Shown here: positions 38,438 to 47,775 of the stretch, piece by piece
Numbering within the stretch: position 1 is the first letter of the stretch
Layout of the letters: the number at the start of each line of letters is the position of its first letter
DNA from: Thiocapsa rosea
GTDB taxonomy: Bacteria; Pseudomonadota; Gammaproteobacteria; Chromatiales; Chromatiaceae
Length of the DNA: 64,000 bases
Assembly: GCF_003634315.1 (NCBI RefSeq)
Contig: NZ_RBXL01000001.1
Span: forward strand, 4,692,501-4,756,500
Direction: 5' to 3'
Program-made: the position numbers and the translations under genes
The notes under the pieces: generated by a model
The model's database searches: none
What the model saw: only the letters and a program-made list of their open reading frames with translations
Told to the model about the DNA's origin: nothing

Positions 38438-39502
38438 ATGACCGACATGACTGTTCAATCCGACACCGGCTGGCGCCCGGACCTGCGCGCGCCGATCGTC
38501 ATGGGGCTGGCCGGGTTGCTGGTCCTGCAGATTCTGCTCGCGCTCGGCCTGAACCTCGGCAGCGGTCGCGCACTTTCACCGAGCGCAACCGAGACACCTC
38601 TGCTCGGGATTACGCCCGATCAGGTCCAGGGCCTGGGCATCCAGAGCGGCGACGGAACCGAGTCCGTGACCCTTGTGCGCCGTGACGACACCTGGGTCGA
38701 CGCGGATCTGGACGGCCTCCCGGTTCAAAGCGCCAAGGTCGAGCAATTCCTCGCCGATCTCGCTGCGCTGAAGCGACCCCTTCCGATCGCCACCAGCGAA
38801 GAGGCCCGCGAGCGCTTCAAGGTCGCCGATGACGCCTTCGAGCGGCGCCTGACGCTCGATGGAGCGACGGGACCGATCGCCGGGCTCCTGATCGGTGACT
38901 CGCCCGGCTTCCGGCGCGTCTTCGCGCGTCTTCCGGGTGAACCGGGCGTCCACGAGCTCCGGCTTGCCTTGTCCGACGTCTCCGCACGTCGCGACGACTG
39001 GATCGAGGTCGGACTCCTGCGCTTGGAGGGCGAGCAGATCAACCGCATCGCCATGCGCGATTGGATCCTGAGCAAGGACGAGACAGGTGTCTGGGCGCTC
39101 GCCGACAGCGATCGGCCTCTCGACCAGGAGACAGTCTCGGCCCTGATACTGCGCCTCGCCAATCTGGGTTACCGCGGCGTGCTCGGCGTCGCGGATGATC
39201 CTGCCTACAATCAGCAGGATCCGCTGATCGCGCTCGAGATCGGGCTCGCCGACGGCTCGACGCGGCACTATCGGATCTCAAAAGCCAAGGACAGCGAGGA
39301 CTATGTCCTCAAAGACCCCGAACGGCCCTGGTACTTCAAGCTCTCCGAATTCGATCTGGGAGAGCTGCTCGACATCCAGAGCGAGGATCTTCTCTCGGCC
39401 GACGAAGCGGCCGATCCATCCGCGGGTGTCGAACCCTCGAGCCCGTCGGAGATACCGCCGATGCCGGAGGAGATCAGCGAGGAGCCGCCGTCTGTGGAGT
39501 GA
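38438..39502 (+). CDS. DUF4340 domain protein
   Basis: 354 aa from ATG 38438, or 351 from ATG 38447, which has better spacing to GAGAA. The open frame to 38366 is repeat-derived. One N-terminal membrane anchor (VMGLAGLLVLQILLALGLNL), then repeated beta-rich DUF4340 units: GIQSGDGTESVTLVRRDDTW, DGLPVQSAKVEQFLADLAAL, YVLKDPERPWYFKLSEFDLG. The C-terminus is acidic and Pro/Glu/Ser-rich. DUF4340 genes regularly follow GldA/GldFG transporter genes, so a joint envelope role is likely; the role itself is unknown. Confidence 0.88.
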   Translation: MTDMTVQSDTGWRPDLRAPIVMGLAGLLVLQILLALGLNLGSGRALSPSATETPLLGITPDQVQGLGIQSGDGTESVTLVRRDDTWVDADLDGLPVQSAKVEQFLADLAALKRPLPIATSEEARERFKVADDAFERRLTLDGATGPIAGLLIGDSPGFRRVFARLPGEPGVHELRLALSDVSARRDDWIEVGLLRLEGEQINRIAMRDWILSKDETGVWALADSDRPLDQETVSALILRLANLGYRGVLGVADDPAYNQQDPLIALEIGLADGSTRHYRISKAKDSEDYVLKDPERPWYFKLSEFDLGELLDIQSEDLLSADEAADPSAGVEPSSPSEIPPMPEEISEEPPSVE

Positions 39503-39612
39503 GACATCGCGCGTTCGCGTCCGACTCGGGAGCCAATCCGCACGCCGCTGGCTCGACGTCTGTGCCCCCACAATGATTGGATTCGGTGCTCAACTTATTT
39601 CTGACACGTCAC

Positions 39613-39632
39613 CTAAACCGCGTCCGGGCGGT
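39613..39632 (+). repeat. Left half of a type A element
   Basis: TAAACCGCGTCCGGGCGG without a matching right end. It sits in the 195-bp gap before the spermidine-synthase-like gene, which holds nothing else recognised. Confidence 0.55.
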
Positions 39633-39697
39633 CCTCTGGTCGAGGCTCCCGCCCTTCGCTATTCTTGCGGACCGATCGTCCACTGCCGGAGTCCATC

Positions 39698-41221
39698 GTG
39701 TCCGACCGTCTGCGTATCACCTGGTACGGCGTCACCATCTTTCTCAGCTCGGCGTTCCTTCTGGTCCTGGAGATCCTGGCAGGTCGATTGATCGCCCCGT
39801 ACGTCGGCGTCTCGCTCTACACCTGGACCGCCATCATCGGCGTGATCCTCGCAGGGTTGTCGCTCGGGAACTGGCTCGGCGGGATCTGGGCCGATCGCGG
39901 AGGCAACGAGCTGGCGGCCGGCATCACGCTGGCGCTGGCCGGGCTCTTCAGCCTCGGCATCCTCTTGCTCTTGACGCTGGTCGCGCCGCTCATCGAGGCG
40001 CGTGAGATGACCCTGCTGGGTGCGAGCTTCTTCTACGTCCTCGCGCTCTTTTTCATGCCGGCCGTCTTGCTCGGCGTGGTGACGCCGCTCCTGACGACCT
40101 TGGCACTGGGGCTGGATCGACGCACCGGCCATATCGTCGGTCGGATGCACGCACTGGCGGCGCTGGGCAGCATCCTGGGCACCTTCATCACGGGCTATGT
40201 GCTGATTCAATATCTCGGCACGCGCGGCATCGTCATCGGCACCGCGCTCGGGCTCTTTCTGTTGGCACTGCCGTTTTTCAAGGGGCGCTCACGCGTGGCA
40301 CCTGTCGCTGCGCTTGCCGCAGCGGTCGGCCTGATCCTGGTGACGGACGCGCGCAACGGCTTCTCCAATCCTTGTGATCGGGAGAGCAACTACTTCTGCA
40401 TCCGGGTCGTCGACGACTCCGAACGTGCGCCATTCGGCGTCGCGCGCAGCCTGGTGCTGGACCATCTGATCCACGGCATCAATCACGACAGCGAGCCCGG
40501 CATGCTGATCTCGCCTTACGTGCAGTTGATGGACGAGCTCGCACTCGAGCACTTCGGCGACGACAAGGCCGAGACGCTGCGCTGGTTTTTCGCGGGCGGC
40601 GGCGCCTACACCCTACCCCGTTCGGTCCGGACGCGGACCCCGAACGCAACCGTCACCGTCGCCGAGCTGGACCCGTTGGTCACCCGCACGGCCGAAGAGC
40701 GGATGTTCCTCGACACCGAGGGGATGCGGATCGTCCACGAGGACGCACGGGTCGTCCTCACCCGTGAGCCCTCGGAGCGCTACGACGTGATCGTCTCCGA
40801 TGCCTTCCACGACATCTCCATCCCCTACCACCTCGTGACCCGCGAATACGCGGAGCTTGCAAAGTCCCGCCTGAACCCGGATGGGATCTATCTGCTCAAC
40901 GTCCTGGACGCCTTTCCGGATCCACGCCTGGTCAAGAGCATGATGAAGACCTTGTCCGAGTCGTTCGAGCATGTGCATGTCTGGATGGACATGGTCCCGC
41001 CCGAGGCGGAGCGCATGACCTTCGTCATCTCCGCGAGCGATGCCCGCGAGCCGCCCGAGACGCTCGTCGCCCGACGCGGTTTCGATCACCGTTGGCTGCG
41101 CACGACCGATCCCATGATGCGAACGGGGACGGCCTTCGACGCGCTGCCGCTCTTGACCGATGACTATGTCCCCGTCGAGCGGTTGGTCTCGGAATTCTAT
41201 TTCAAGGATCTGGGGCGGTGA
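39698..41221 (+). CDS. Membrane-embedded spermidine-synthase-like protein
   Basis: About 507 aa from GTG 39698, which has GGAG 8 bases upstream; TTG 39665 extends the frame. The N-terminal third has about seven membrane helices (SSAFLLVLEILAGRLIAPYV, IIGVILAGLSLGNWLGGIWA and further ones). The C-terminal part is a SpeE/methyltransferase-like Rossmann fold: FFAGGGAYTLPRSV, VTVAELDPLVTRTAEERM, RIVHEDARVVL, YDVIVSDAFHDISIPYHLV. Such fused proteins are annotated as spermidine synthases, but the real reaction is generally unproven. Confidence 0.88.
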   Translation: MSDRLRITWYGVTIFLSSAFLLVLEILAGRLIAPYVGVSLYTWTAIIGVILAGLSLGNWLGGIWADRGGNELAAGITLALAGLFSLGILLLLTLVAPLIEAREMTLLGASFFYVLALFFMPAVLLGVVTPLLTTLALGLDRRTGHIVGRMHALAALGSILGTFITGYVLIQYLGTRGIVIGTALGLFLLALPFFKGRSRVAPVAALAAAVGLILVTDARNGFSNPCDRESNYFCIRVVDDSERAPFGVARSLVLDHLIHGINHDSEPGMLISPYVQLMDELALEHFGDDKAETLRWFFAGGGAYTLPRSVRTRTPNATVTVAELDPLVTRTAEERMFLDTEGMRIVHEDARVVLTREPSERYDVIVSDAFHDISIPYHLVTREYAELAKSRLNPDGIYLLNVLDAFPDPRLVKSMMKTLSESFEHVHVWMDMVPPEAERMTFVISASDAREPPETLVARRGFDHRWLRTTDPMMRTGTAFDALPLLTDDYVPVERLVSEFYFKDLGR

Positions 41222-41321
41222 ACAAGAGCACCTCTGTAGCGGTCGAATCGGGCCGTAGGATGCCGAACCTTGCCGGGCGTCGTGCCGAACTGGGCAGCCT
41301 GCGGCTGACCTCTGCCGAGAC

Positions 41322-41357
41322 TGATCCAAAACATCGCATACCGCGCCAGGCGGTTTA
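41322..41357 (+). repeat. Right half of a type B element
   Basis: GATCCAAAACATCGCATACC followed by GCGCCAGGCGGTTTA, without a left end. It lies in the 183-bp gap before the coiled-coil gene. Confidence 0.65.
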
Positions 41358-41404
41358 GGTTAGATTAATACGCATCTCCGGACGGAGCGCGACGGGAGGG
41401 ACAC

Positions 41405-41902
41405 ATGGCCCTGGCACGGGAAGACATCGAATTCATCAAGGCCCATCTGGGCGAATGGCTGGCCGAGCAGTCATTCGCCAAGCCCCCGGCTGTCTACGAG
41501 ATCGAGCTGCGCGAGCGCATGGTCCGCGTGGAGGAGGAACTCAGGCACCAGCGCGAGCTGATCAAGACCATCCTGGTGCAGATGGACAAACGCTTCGACG
41601 CGGTGGAGAAGCGTTTCGAGCAGATGCAGCTGAACATGGACAAGCGCTTCGAGGCCGTCGATAAGCGCTTCGAGCAAATGCAGCTGAACATGGATCAGCG
41701 CTTCGAGGCCGTCGATAAGCGCTTCGAGCAAATGCAGCGGAACATGGATCAGCGCTTCGATGCCGTCGAAAAACGCTTCGAAGCCATGGACAAGCGATTC
41801 GAAGAGCTGACCCGGCGGCTCGACCGTTTTATGTTCTGGTCATTCGGTCTGACGGTTAGCGTCGGCGCACTCGTCGTTGCCGCGATCCGCCTTTGGCCTT
41901 AA
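41405..41902 (+). CDS. Coiled-coil membrane protein built from 18-residue tandem repeats
   Basis: 165 aa. The N-terminal part (1-60) includes REDIEFIKAHLGEWLAEQ. Then come three 18-residue units of the form DKRFEAVDKRFEQMQLNM (61-78, 79-96, 97-114) and a partial fourth (115-128), with alternating 7/11 spacing typical of a coiled-coil rod. A C-terminal membrane helix (about 143-163, FWSFGLTVSVGALVVAAIRL) anchors it. The DNA repeat unit is 54 bp. It resembles DUF1640-like coiled coils only in pattern. Its TAA stop lies in a repeat element. Confidence 0.85.
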   Translation: MALAREDIEFIKAHLGEWLAEQSFAKPPAVYEIELRERMVRVEEELRHQRELIKTILVQMDKRFDAVEKRFEQMQLNMDKRFEAVDKRFEQMQLNMDQRFEAVDKRFEQMQRNMDQRFDAVEKRFEAMDKRFEELTRRLDRFMFWSFGLTVSVGALVVAAIRLWP

Positions 41903-41942
41903 ACCGCGCCCAGCGCGGTATTCGATTTTGGACGCGGTTTAA
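41899..41942. repeat. Short hybrid B/A element
   Basis: 44 bp: left end of reversed B (TTAAACCGCGCCCAGCGCGG) joined to a right end of A (GGACGCGGTTTAA). The first TAA is the stop codon of the preceding gene. It lies between two convergent genes (coiled-coil and hom). Confidence 0.75.
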
Positions 41943-41995
41943 TCCGTGTCGCGTGACGCACAGAGTCGCGGAGCAGAGGCGCTCCGCGCACGGTT

Positions 41996-43312
41996 TTAGC
42001 CCGACAAGGTCTCCATCCGAATACGGGTAACCTCGCCCTGTACCGAGTCCAACGCCTCGATCCGGGCAATTGCCTCGTTCATCTGACGCTCGATCACGCG
42101 ATGGGTCAGCATCACCAGCGGCACATGTGTCTGGCCCTCCTCCGGCTCCTTCTGCTTGATCGCCTCGATACTGATGCCCTGCTCGCCCAGGATGCTCGCG
42201 ATGCGGGCCATGACGCCGGGCTGATCGAGCGCGGCGAGGCGCAGATAATAGGCGGTCTGCACCGCCTCCATCGGCATCACCGGGGTGTCGGCCAACTCGT
42301 CGGGTTGGAAAGCCAGATGCGGCACCCGGTTGTTGGGATCCGTCGTCAGGGCACGCACCACATCCACCAGGTCCGCGACCACTGCCGAGGCGGTCGGCAG
42401 AGCGCCCGCCCCGGCGCCGTAATAGAGTGTCGGCCCGACCGCATCGCCCTTGACCAACACGGCGTTCATCACACCGTCGACGTTCGCGATCAGACGGCGC
42501 TCCGGGATCAGCGTCGGGTGCACGCGCAGCTCGATCCCGTCTTCGCTGCGACGGGTGATGCCGAGGTGTTTGATGCGATAGCCCAACTCGGCGGCATAGG
42601 CGACGTCCAGTGCGCCGACCTTCGAGATGCCCTCGGTGAAACACCGCTCGAACTGAAGCGGAACCCCGAAGGCGAGCGAGCTGAGAATCGTCAGCTTGTG
42701 CGCAGCGTCGATGCCCTCGACGTCGAAGGTCGGGTCGGCCTCCGCGTAGCCCAACGCCTGGGCCTCGGCGAGGACATCGGCGAAATCGCGACCTTTGTCG
42801 CGCATCTCGGTCAGGATGAAGTTGCCGGTGCCGTTGATGATGCCGGCGATCCACTCGATGTGGTTTGCCGCCAAGCCTTCGCGCAGGGCCTTGATGATGG
42901 GAATGCCGCCGGCGACGGCCGCCTCGAAGCCCACCATGACACCGCGCTCGCGCGCCGCGGCGAAGATCTCGTTGCCATGCCGCGCGATCAACGCCTTGTT
43001 GGCCGTGACCACGTGCTTGCCGTTCTCGATCGCCTTGAGCACCAGCTCAAGCGCAGGCGAGTACCCGCCAATCAGCTCGACGACGATCCGGACGTCCGGA
43101 TCCTCGACCACGGCGAAGGCGTCCGAGCCGATCCGCCCGATCGCCTCCAGACCTTGAATGCGCTCCGGATCATAGTCCCGAGCCGCTGCGTGCGAGATCT
43201 CGATCCCGCGACCGGCGCGCCGCGCGATCTCCGCGGCGTTGCGCGCCAAGACCGTCACGGTGCCGCCGCCGACCGTACCCAAACCCAGAAGTCCGACCTT
43301 AACCGGTTCCAT
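41996..43312 (-). CDS. hom: Homoserine dehydrogenase
   Basis: NAD(P)-dependent reduction of aspartate semialdehyde to homoserine, branch to threonine and methionine. 438 aa, monofunctional type. GLLGLGTVGGGTVTVL at the N-terminus, KHVVTANKALIARHG, AGIINGTGNFILTEM, EADPTFDVEGIDAAHKL with the catalytic lysine. The C-terminal ACT domain (AALDQPGVMARIASILGEQG) would give threonine feedback. It follows alaC by 73 bp. A thrC gene, often next, is absent here. Confidence 0.97.
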   Translation of the reverse strand: MEPVKVGLLGLGTVGGGTVTVLARNAAEIARRAGRGIEISHAAARDYDPERIQGLEAIGRIGSDAFAVVEDPDVRIVVELIGGYSPALELVLKAIENGKHVVTANKALIARHGNEIFAAARERGVMVGFEAAVAGGIPIIKALREGLAANHIEWIAGIINGTGNFILTEMRDKGRDFADVLAEAQALGYAEADPTFDVEGIDAAHKLTILSSLAFGVPLQFERCFTEGISKVGALDVAYAAELGYRIKHLGITRRSEDGIELRVHPTLIPERRLIANVDGVMNAVLVKGDAVGPTLYYGAGAGALPTASAVVADLVDVVRALTTDPNNRVPHLAFQPDELADTPVMPMEAVQTAYYLRLAALDQPGVMARIASILGEQGISIEAIKQKEPEEGQTHVPLVMLTHRVIERQMNEAIARIEALDSVQGEVTRIRMETLSG

Positions 43313-43385
43313 TCATGCACCCCTTGTTCGCAAATCGGTGTTCGCAAATCGGTTCGCCGACGCGTACCTCAACCTGTTCGAAAGC

Positions 43386-44588
43386 TCAGCTCCCGGCACG
43401 CGACTCGCGGCGGAACATCTCTTTGATCCCGCGGATCGCCTGGCGAGTACGGTGCTCGTTCTCGATCAGCCCGAAACGCACGTGGCCGTCGCCGTATTCG
43501 CCGAATCCGATCCCGGGCGAGACCGCGACCTTCGCCTCCTGCAGGAGCTTCTTGGAAAACTCGAGCGAGCCGAGTGACCGATAGGGCTCGGGGATCGGCG
43601 CCCAGACAAACATCGTCGCCTTCGGCGGCTCGATCGGCCAGCCCGCGGCGTTCAGACCGCCGCATAGAACATCGCGCCGGCTCTCGTAGGTGTCGCTGAT
43701 CTCGCGCACGCAATCCTGCGGCCCCTCCAGCGCGGCGATGGCCGCGACCTGGATCGGCGTGAAGGTCCCGTAGTCGAGATAGGATTTGATGCGCGCAAGC
43801 GCAGCGACCAGCGTGCGGTTGCCGCACATGAAGCCGACGCGCCAGCCCGGCATGTTGTAGCTCTTGGACATCGAGAAGAACTCGACAGCGATATCCTTCG
43901 CTCCGGGGATTTGCAGGATCGAGGGGGCACGATAGCCATCGAAGGCGATATCGGCGTAGGCGATATCGTGGACCACCCAGATCCCGTGCTCGGAGGCGAT
44001 GTCGATGACCTTTTGGAAGAAATCCAACTCGACGCACTGCGTGGTCGGATTTCCCGGAAAATTCAGAACCAGCATCTTGGGTTTCGGCCAAGAGTCCTGG
44101 ATGGCGCGCTGCAGCTCCTCGAAGAAGTCCACGTCCGGCGTGAGGCGCACATGACGCACGTCCGCACCGGCGATGATGAATCCGTAGGGATGGATCGGGT
44201 AGGCCGGATTCGGCACCAGGACCGAATCACCGGCTCCCATCGTGGCGAGCGCCAGATGGGCAAGTCCTTCTTTGGAGCCGATGGTCACGATCGCCTCGCT
44301 GTCCGGATCCAGATGGACATCGAAGCGATCGCGATACCAATGACAGATAGCGCGGCGCAGTCGCGGGATCCCGCGCGAGACCGAATAGCGATGCGTGTCC
44401 TTGCGGACCGACGCCTCGACCAGCTTATCGACGATGTGCTGCGGGGTCGGCTGGTCGGGATTCCCCATCCCGAAGTCGATGATGTCCTCGCCCCGGGCTC
44501 GCGCTTCGGCCTTCAACTCGTTGACGATGTTGAAGACATAGGGCGGCAACCGCTTGATGCGGTGAAATTCGGGCTCGGGGGCGACCAC
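43386..44588 (-). CDS. alaC: Alanine-synthesising aminotransferase (AlaC type)
   Basis: PLP aminotransferase making alanine from pyruvate and glutamate. 400 aa; GTG start at 44588 with AGAGG upstream. [57 protein letters not shown] lysine in [15 protein letters not shown]. The AlaC-hom order is common in proteobacteria, where the enzyme is sometimes loosely called an aspartate aminotransferase. Confidence 0.93.
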   Translation of the reverse strand: MVAPEPEFHRIKRLPPYVFNIVNELKAEARARGEDIIDFGMGNPDQPTPQHIVDKLVEASVRKDTHRYSVSRGIPRLRRAICHWYRDRFDVHLDPDSEAIVTIGSKEGLAHLALATMGAGDSVLVPNPAYPIHPYGFIIAGADVRHVRLTPDVDFFEELQRAIQDSWPKPKMLVLNFPGNPTTQCVELDFFQKVIDIASEHGIWVVHDIAYADIAFDGYRAPSILQIPGAKDIAVEFFSMSKSYNMPGWRVGFMCGNRTLVAALARIKSYLDYGTFTPIQVAAIAALEGPQDCVREISDTYESRRDVLCGGLNAAGWPIEPPKATMFVWAPIPEPYRSLGSLEFSKKLLQEAKVAVSPGIGFGEYGDGHVRFGLIENEHRTRQAIRGIKEMFRRESRAGS

Positions 44589-44665
44589 TGGACAACCTCT
44601 TGACGCTGGGGGTGGGGAAAACGCTGAAGTCTACAGTCCCGCCCGCCAGATTCAAAGCCGACGCA

Positions 44666-45286
44666 TCAGTACTTCACCGAGCACCCGTAGGGCCGAGTCA
44701 CCGGGGTGGTCACCGGGTTGCCTGCCGCCAGATCGGCCATGGCGAGACGCACGTAGTTGCTCGCACCCGCGATATCAGCCTGATTGCTCGTCGGCTTATC
44801 GTCGATGCCGCCCATGTACACCAGGTTCCCTTCGGAATCGATGACGTACATATGCGGCGTGGTCTTGGCATCGTAAGCGCGACCCATGGCCCCGGAGGTA
44901 TCGAGCAGGACAGCAGTCGGCGCAGCACCGCGGCTGTCGGTCAGGTCATCGGCCTCCGCCGGGCTCACATGCCCCTGCTTGCCCGAGGCCGAGGAGATCA
45001 CCGACAGCCAGACATAACCCGCTTCGGTCGCCTCCTTCTGCAGGGCCTGCATGTTGCCCGAGGCGTAGTGTTTGACTACGAACGGGCAATCGTGATTCGT
45101 CCACTCCAGGATGACCTTCTTGCCCACAAGACCGCCGAGGGTCCAGGTCTCGCCTGCAGTGTCCACGACGCTGAAATCCGGTGCCGGAGCGTCGATCTTC
45201 GGGGCCGCGACAGCGACGCCGAAGCCCAGTGTTGCGGCCAAGGCGACAACGCCTACGACGAGGGTGTTCCGAAAAGCGTGCTTCAT
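44666..45286 (-). CDS. Exported thioredoxin-fold redoxin
   Basis: 206 aa with a signal peptide (1-28, ending GVAVAAP). Redoxin/AhpC-like fold: PAPDFSVVDTAGETWTL, then EWTNHDCPFVVKHYASGNMQ with one Cys in the peroxiredoxin-like position, and HMYVIDSEGNLVYMGGIDD. A second Cys occurs only near the C-terminus (YGCSVKY). There is no CxxC, so it is not a classical thioredoxin. It lies 78 bp after dsbD on the same strand, so DsbD might supply electrons to it; that link is inference. Confidence 0.85.
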   Translation of the reverse strand: MKHAFRNTLVVGVVALAATLGFGVAVAAPKIDAPAPDFSVVDTAGETWTLGGLVGKKVILEWTNHDCPFVVKHYASGNMQALQKEATEAGYVWLSVISSASGKQGHVSPAEADDLTDSRGAAPTAVLLDTSGAMGRAYDAKTTPHMYVIDSEGNLVYMGGIDDKPTSNQADIAGASNYVRLAMADLAAGNPVTTPVTRPYGCSVKY

Positions 45287-45364
45287 GGTTCTCTCCTTCT
45301 CTCTGGTGGGTGATCAATCATCCGTCTGCACGGGATCACGCAGACGCGACGCCTCGGGCTCGAC

Positions 45365-47554
45365 TCATCCATCGCGCCCGGACGACCCCGGTGCCGACGT
45401 GCGAATCGCGCGCAGCACCATGTCCTCGGTCAAGATCTGCGGAAGGACCTGCGGATCCCCGTCGGCCGGATAGAAGACATAGAGCGGGACGCCGTTGCGC
45501 CCGTGATCGGCAAGATAGGCGGTGATCGCAGGGTCGCGGTTGGTCCAATCGCCCTTGAGATACAGCACACCGGCATCCGTGAAGCTGCGCGCGACGTCCG
45601 ACGCGCTCAAGGCGACGCGCTCGTTCACCAAACAGGTGATGCACCATGCAGCCGTCATGTTGACGAAGACCGGTCGGCGCGCATCAATCGCCGCAGCGAG
45701 ACGCTCCGGCGAATAGGGCTCGCTCGCGAGACCGCTCGCGGACACCTCGCCCTCCGACAGCGTCGGTGCCGTCAGTCGATCGGTTGCCACCCCAAGATAC
45801 AAGGCGCAGATCAGCGCCGCCGAGGTCCCGGCGAGACCCCAGCGCCGCCGCACCGAGGGCAGCCCTCGCGTGCGCTCGCGTAACCAGAGCGCGAAGGCCA
45901 ATAGAACGAGACCGCCCAGTACCAGCGCGACCCCCGCCGATCCCGTCTGCACGCTCAGGACCCAGACCAACCAGGCCGCGGCCGCAAACATCGGAAAGGC
46001 GAGCGCCTGCTTGAGGGTCTCCATCCAGGCTCCCGGCTTGGGCAGCAGACGGGCCAACTGCGGGACCAGCGACAACAAAAGGAACGGGAGCGCCAAGCCG
46101 AACCCCAGGGTCAGCATGATCGCCAACGCGAGCGGCCAGCTCAAGGTGACGGCATAGCCCAAGGCGGCGCCCATAAAGGGCGCGGTGCAGGGTGCGGCGA
46201 CCAAGGCCGCCAAGGCGCCGGTGCCGAAGGCACCCGCGGTGCCCGATCCCGTTCGGGCGCCACCCAAGCTCATCAGCCGCGCGCCGAGGGTGACCGCGCC
46301 CGAGAGGCTCAGCCCGATCACGAAAAAGACGTAGGCCATGAAGACGACGAAGGGCGGGTACTGGAGCTGAAAACCCCAACCGACGGCGGCACCACCGGCG
46401 CGCAGGGCCAACAGGAGGACCGCAAGGCCGGCAAAGAACAGGAGCACCCCCGTCGTATAGGCCACGCCGTGGAGAACCCGCTCGCGTGCCGCCTCCGGAC
46501 CTTGCCCGGACAGGCCATTGACCAGACTCAATGCCTTCATCGCCAGGATCGGAAAGACGCACGGCATCAGGTTCAGGATCAGGCCGCCGAGCAGGGCGAA
46601 GGCGAATGCCAGCGGCAACCCGATCGGTCGATCCCGAGCAACCTCCTCGGGGAGCGGTCCACGCACCGCCGCGACCTCGTAGGAGCGTACCTCTCCGAGC
46701 GCGTCCGCAACCACCAGCAACCCATCGGGCGCGGCTTGGTCCGACAAGGCACCGGGCAACAGATCGATCCGCAGGTGGCCGTCGAGCAGTCGCCAGGGCT
46801 GCTCCGCGGCGTGCTCGATCAGGCCCCATTCGCCGGCGAAGAACCAGGCCCCGTCGATCTCCTCGGAAAGCTCATCCAACGGGATGACGAGACCAAGCCC
46901 CGCGCCCGCGACACCGAGCGCGGCACCTTCGATTCGCCCGTTCGGCAATCCCACGCGGGCGGCGGCAAAGAACTCCGCCTGCGCCGGATCGATCGGACCC
47001 GGTCTGGCCCCGGCTCCGGCTCCGGTCGGAAGCGTCAGATCGAAGCGGCCCGACTCCGGGATACAGTGCTCCTCGCACACCAGCCAGTCGGCATCCGCGC
47101 GGATACGCACGGGCTCGCCGATCGGCCAATCAGCCGGCACGGAGAGGGCGATCAGGTGAACGACGCGCTCGGAGTACCCGTAATTGGCCAAAGGCCCGAC
47201 CGGGATCACCTCGGGTCGCGGCCAACTCAACGGACCGGCTTCAACCCCCTCCGGCAGCGTCCATTCAACACGCGGCGGATCGCCCGAGTCGCCCGGATTG
47301 CGCCAATAGGTGTGCCAGCCCGGTCGGATCTCGAACACCAGGGCCAGATCGACCGTCTCGCCCGGCGCAATCTCGCTCCGCTCCGCGACCAAGCGGGCCG
47401 TCACATTCTCGGTCGTAACGAGGTTTGCCGAGATCGAACCCGGCCAGACGAGTAACAGAACCAGGAGGGCGAGGCCCGTTTGGCAGAGCCGGCGACACAC
47501 CGAGAGGCGACAAGCGATAGACGACGACGGCTTTGTGGACTTGGCCGTCATCAT
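45365..47554 (-). CDS. dsbD: Thiol:disulfide interchange protein DsbD
   Basis: Carries electrons from cytoplasmic thioredoxin to periplasmic proteins. About 729 aa from ATG 47554. N-terminal signal/anchor (LCQTGLALLVLLLVWPGSIS), periplasmic domain with CEEHC (DADWLVCEEHCIPESG), about eight membrane helices including NLMPCVFPILAMKALSLVNG and ALVAAPCTAPFMGAALGYA with paired cysteines, and a C-terminal thioredoxin domain with MTAAWCITCLVNERVALSA. The long open frame to 47827 overlaps the next gene; the start is set by the 4-bp ATGA overlap with the 74-aa gene. Confidence 0.95.
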   Translation of the reverse strand: MMTAKSTKPSSSIACRLSVCRRLCQTGLALLVLLLVWPGSISANLVTTENVTARLVAERSEIAPGETVDLALVFEIRPGWHTYWRNPGDSGDPPRVEWTLPEGVEAGPLSWPRPEVIPVGPLANYGYSERVVHLIALSVPADWPIGEPVRIRADADWLVCEEHCIPESGRFDLTLPTGAGAGARPGPIDPAQAEFFAAARVGLPNGRIEGAALGVAGAGLGLVIPLDELSEEIDGAWFFAGEWGLIEHAAEQPWRLLDGHLRIDLLPGALSDQAAPDGLLVVADALGEVRSYEVAAVRGPLPEEVARDRPIGLPLAFAFALLGGLILNLMPCVFPILAMKALSLVNGLSGQGPEAARERVLHGVAYTTGVLLFFAGLAVLLLALRAGGAAVGWGFQLQYPPFVVFMAYVFFVIGLSLSGAVTLGARLMSLGGARTGSGTAGAFGTGALAALVAAPCTAPFMGAALGYAVTLSWPLALAIMLTLGFGLALPFLLLSLVPQLARLLPKPGAWMETLKQALAFPMFAAAAWLVWVLSVQTGSAGVALVLGGLVLLAFALWLRERTRGLPSVRRRWGLAGTSAALICALYLGVATDRLTAPTLSEGEVSASGLASEPYSPERLAAAIDARRPVFVNMTAAWCITCLVNERVALSASDVARSFTDAGVLYLKGDWTNRDPAITAYLADHGRNGVPLYVFYPADGDPQVLPQILTEDMVLRAIRTSAPGSSGRDG

Positions 47555-47775
47555 CGACGACGCCCCGCGCGCCGTTCCAGCTTGAAGGCCGTCATATCGT
47601 CGACCATCGCCGCATAGGGGATGCGATCGGCCCCGCCGAAGTGCGCGGACGCGCGTATTGTCAGATCGGCAATATCGGACAGGCGTCCATCTGCATCGGA
47701 CTCCCCGAGCAGACGCTGCAGGCCGATCAGTCCTCCGGACTGGATCTTGAACGGAGCGGCGAATGGGCATCTCAT
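47551..47775 (-). CDS. Small conserved-looking protein, 74 aa, between MOSC and dsbD
   Basis: From ATG 47775 with AAGGAG about 11 bases upstream; opens MRCPFAAPFKIQSGGLIGLQ, contains ADLTIRASAHFGGADRIPYA and ends FKLERRAGRRR. No signal peptide or membrane helix. Both ends overlap their neighbours by 4 bp (ATGA), an arrangement that is strong evidence of translation. No family is recognised. The ORF is extended upstream (to 47943) only through the MOSC gene. Confidence 0.7.
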   Translation of the reverse strand: MRCPFAAPFKIQSGGLIGLQRLLGESDADGRLSDIADLTIRASAHFGGADRIPYAAMVDDMTAFKLERRAGRRR

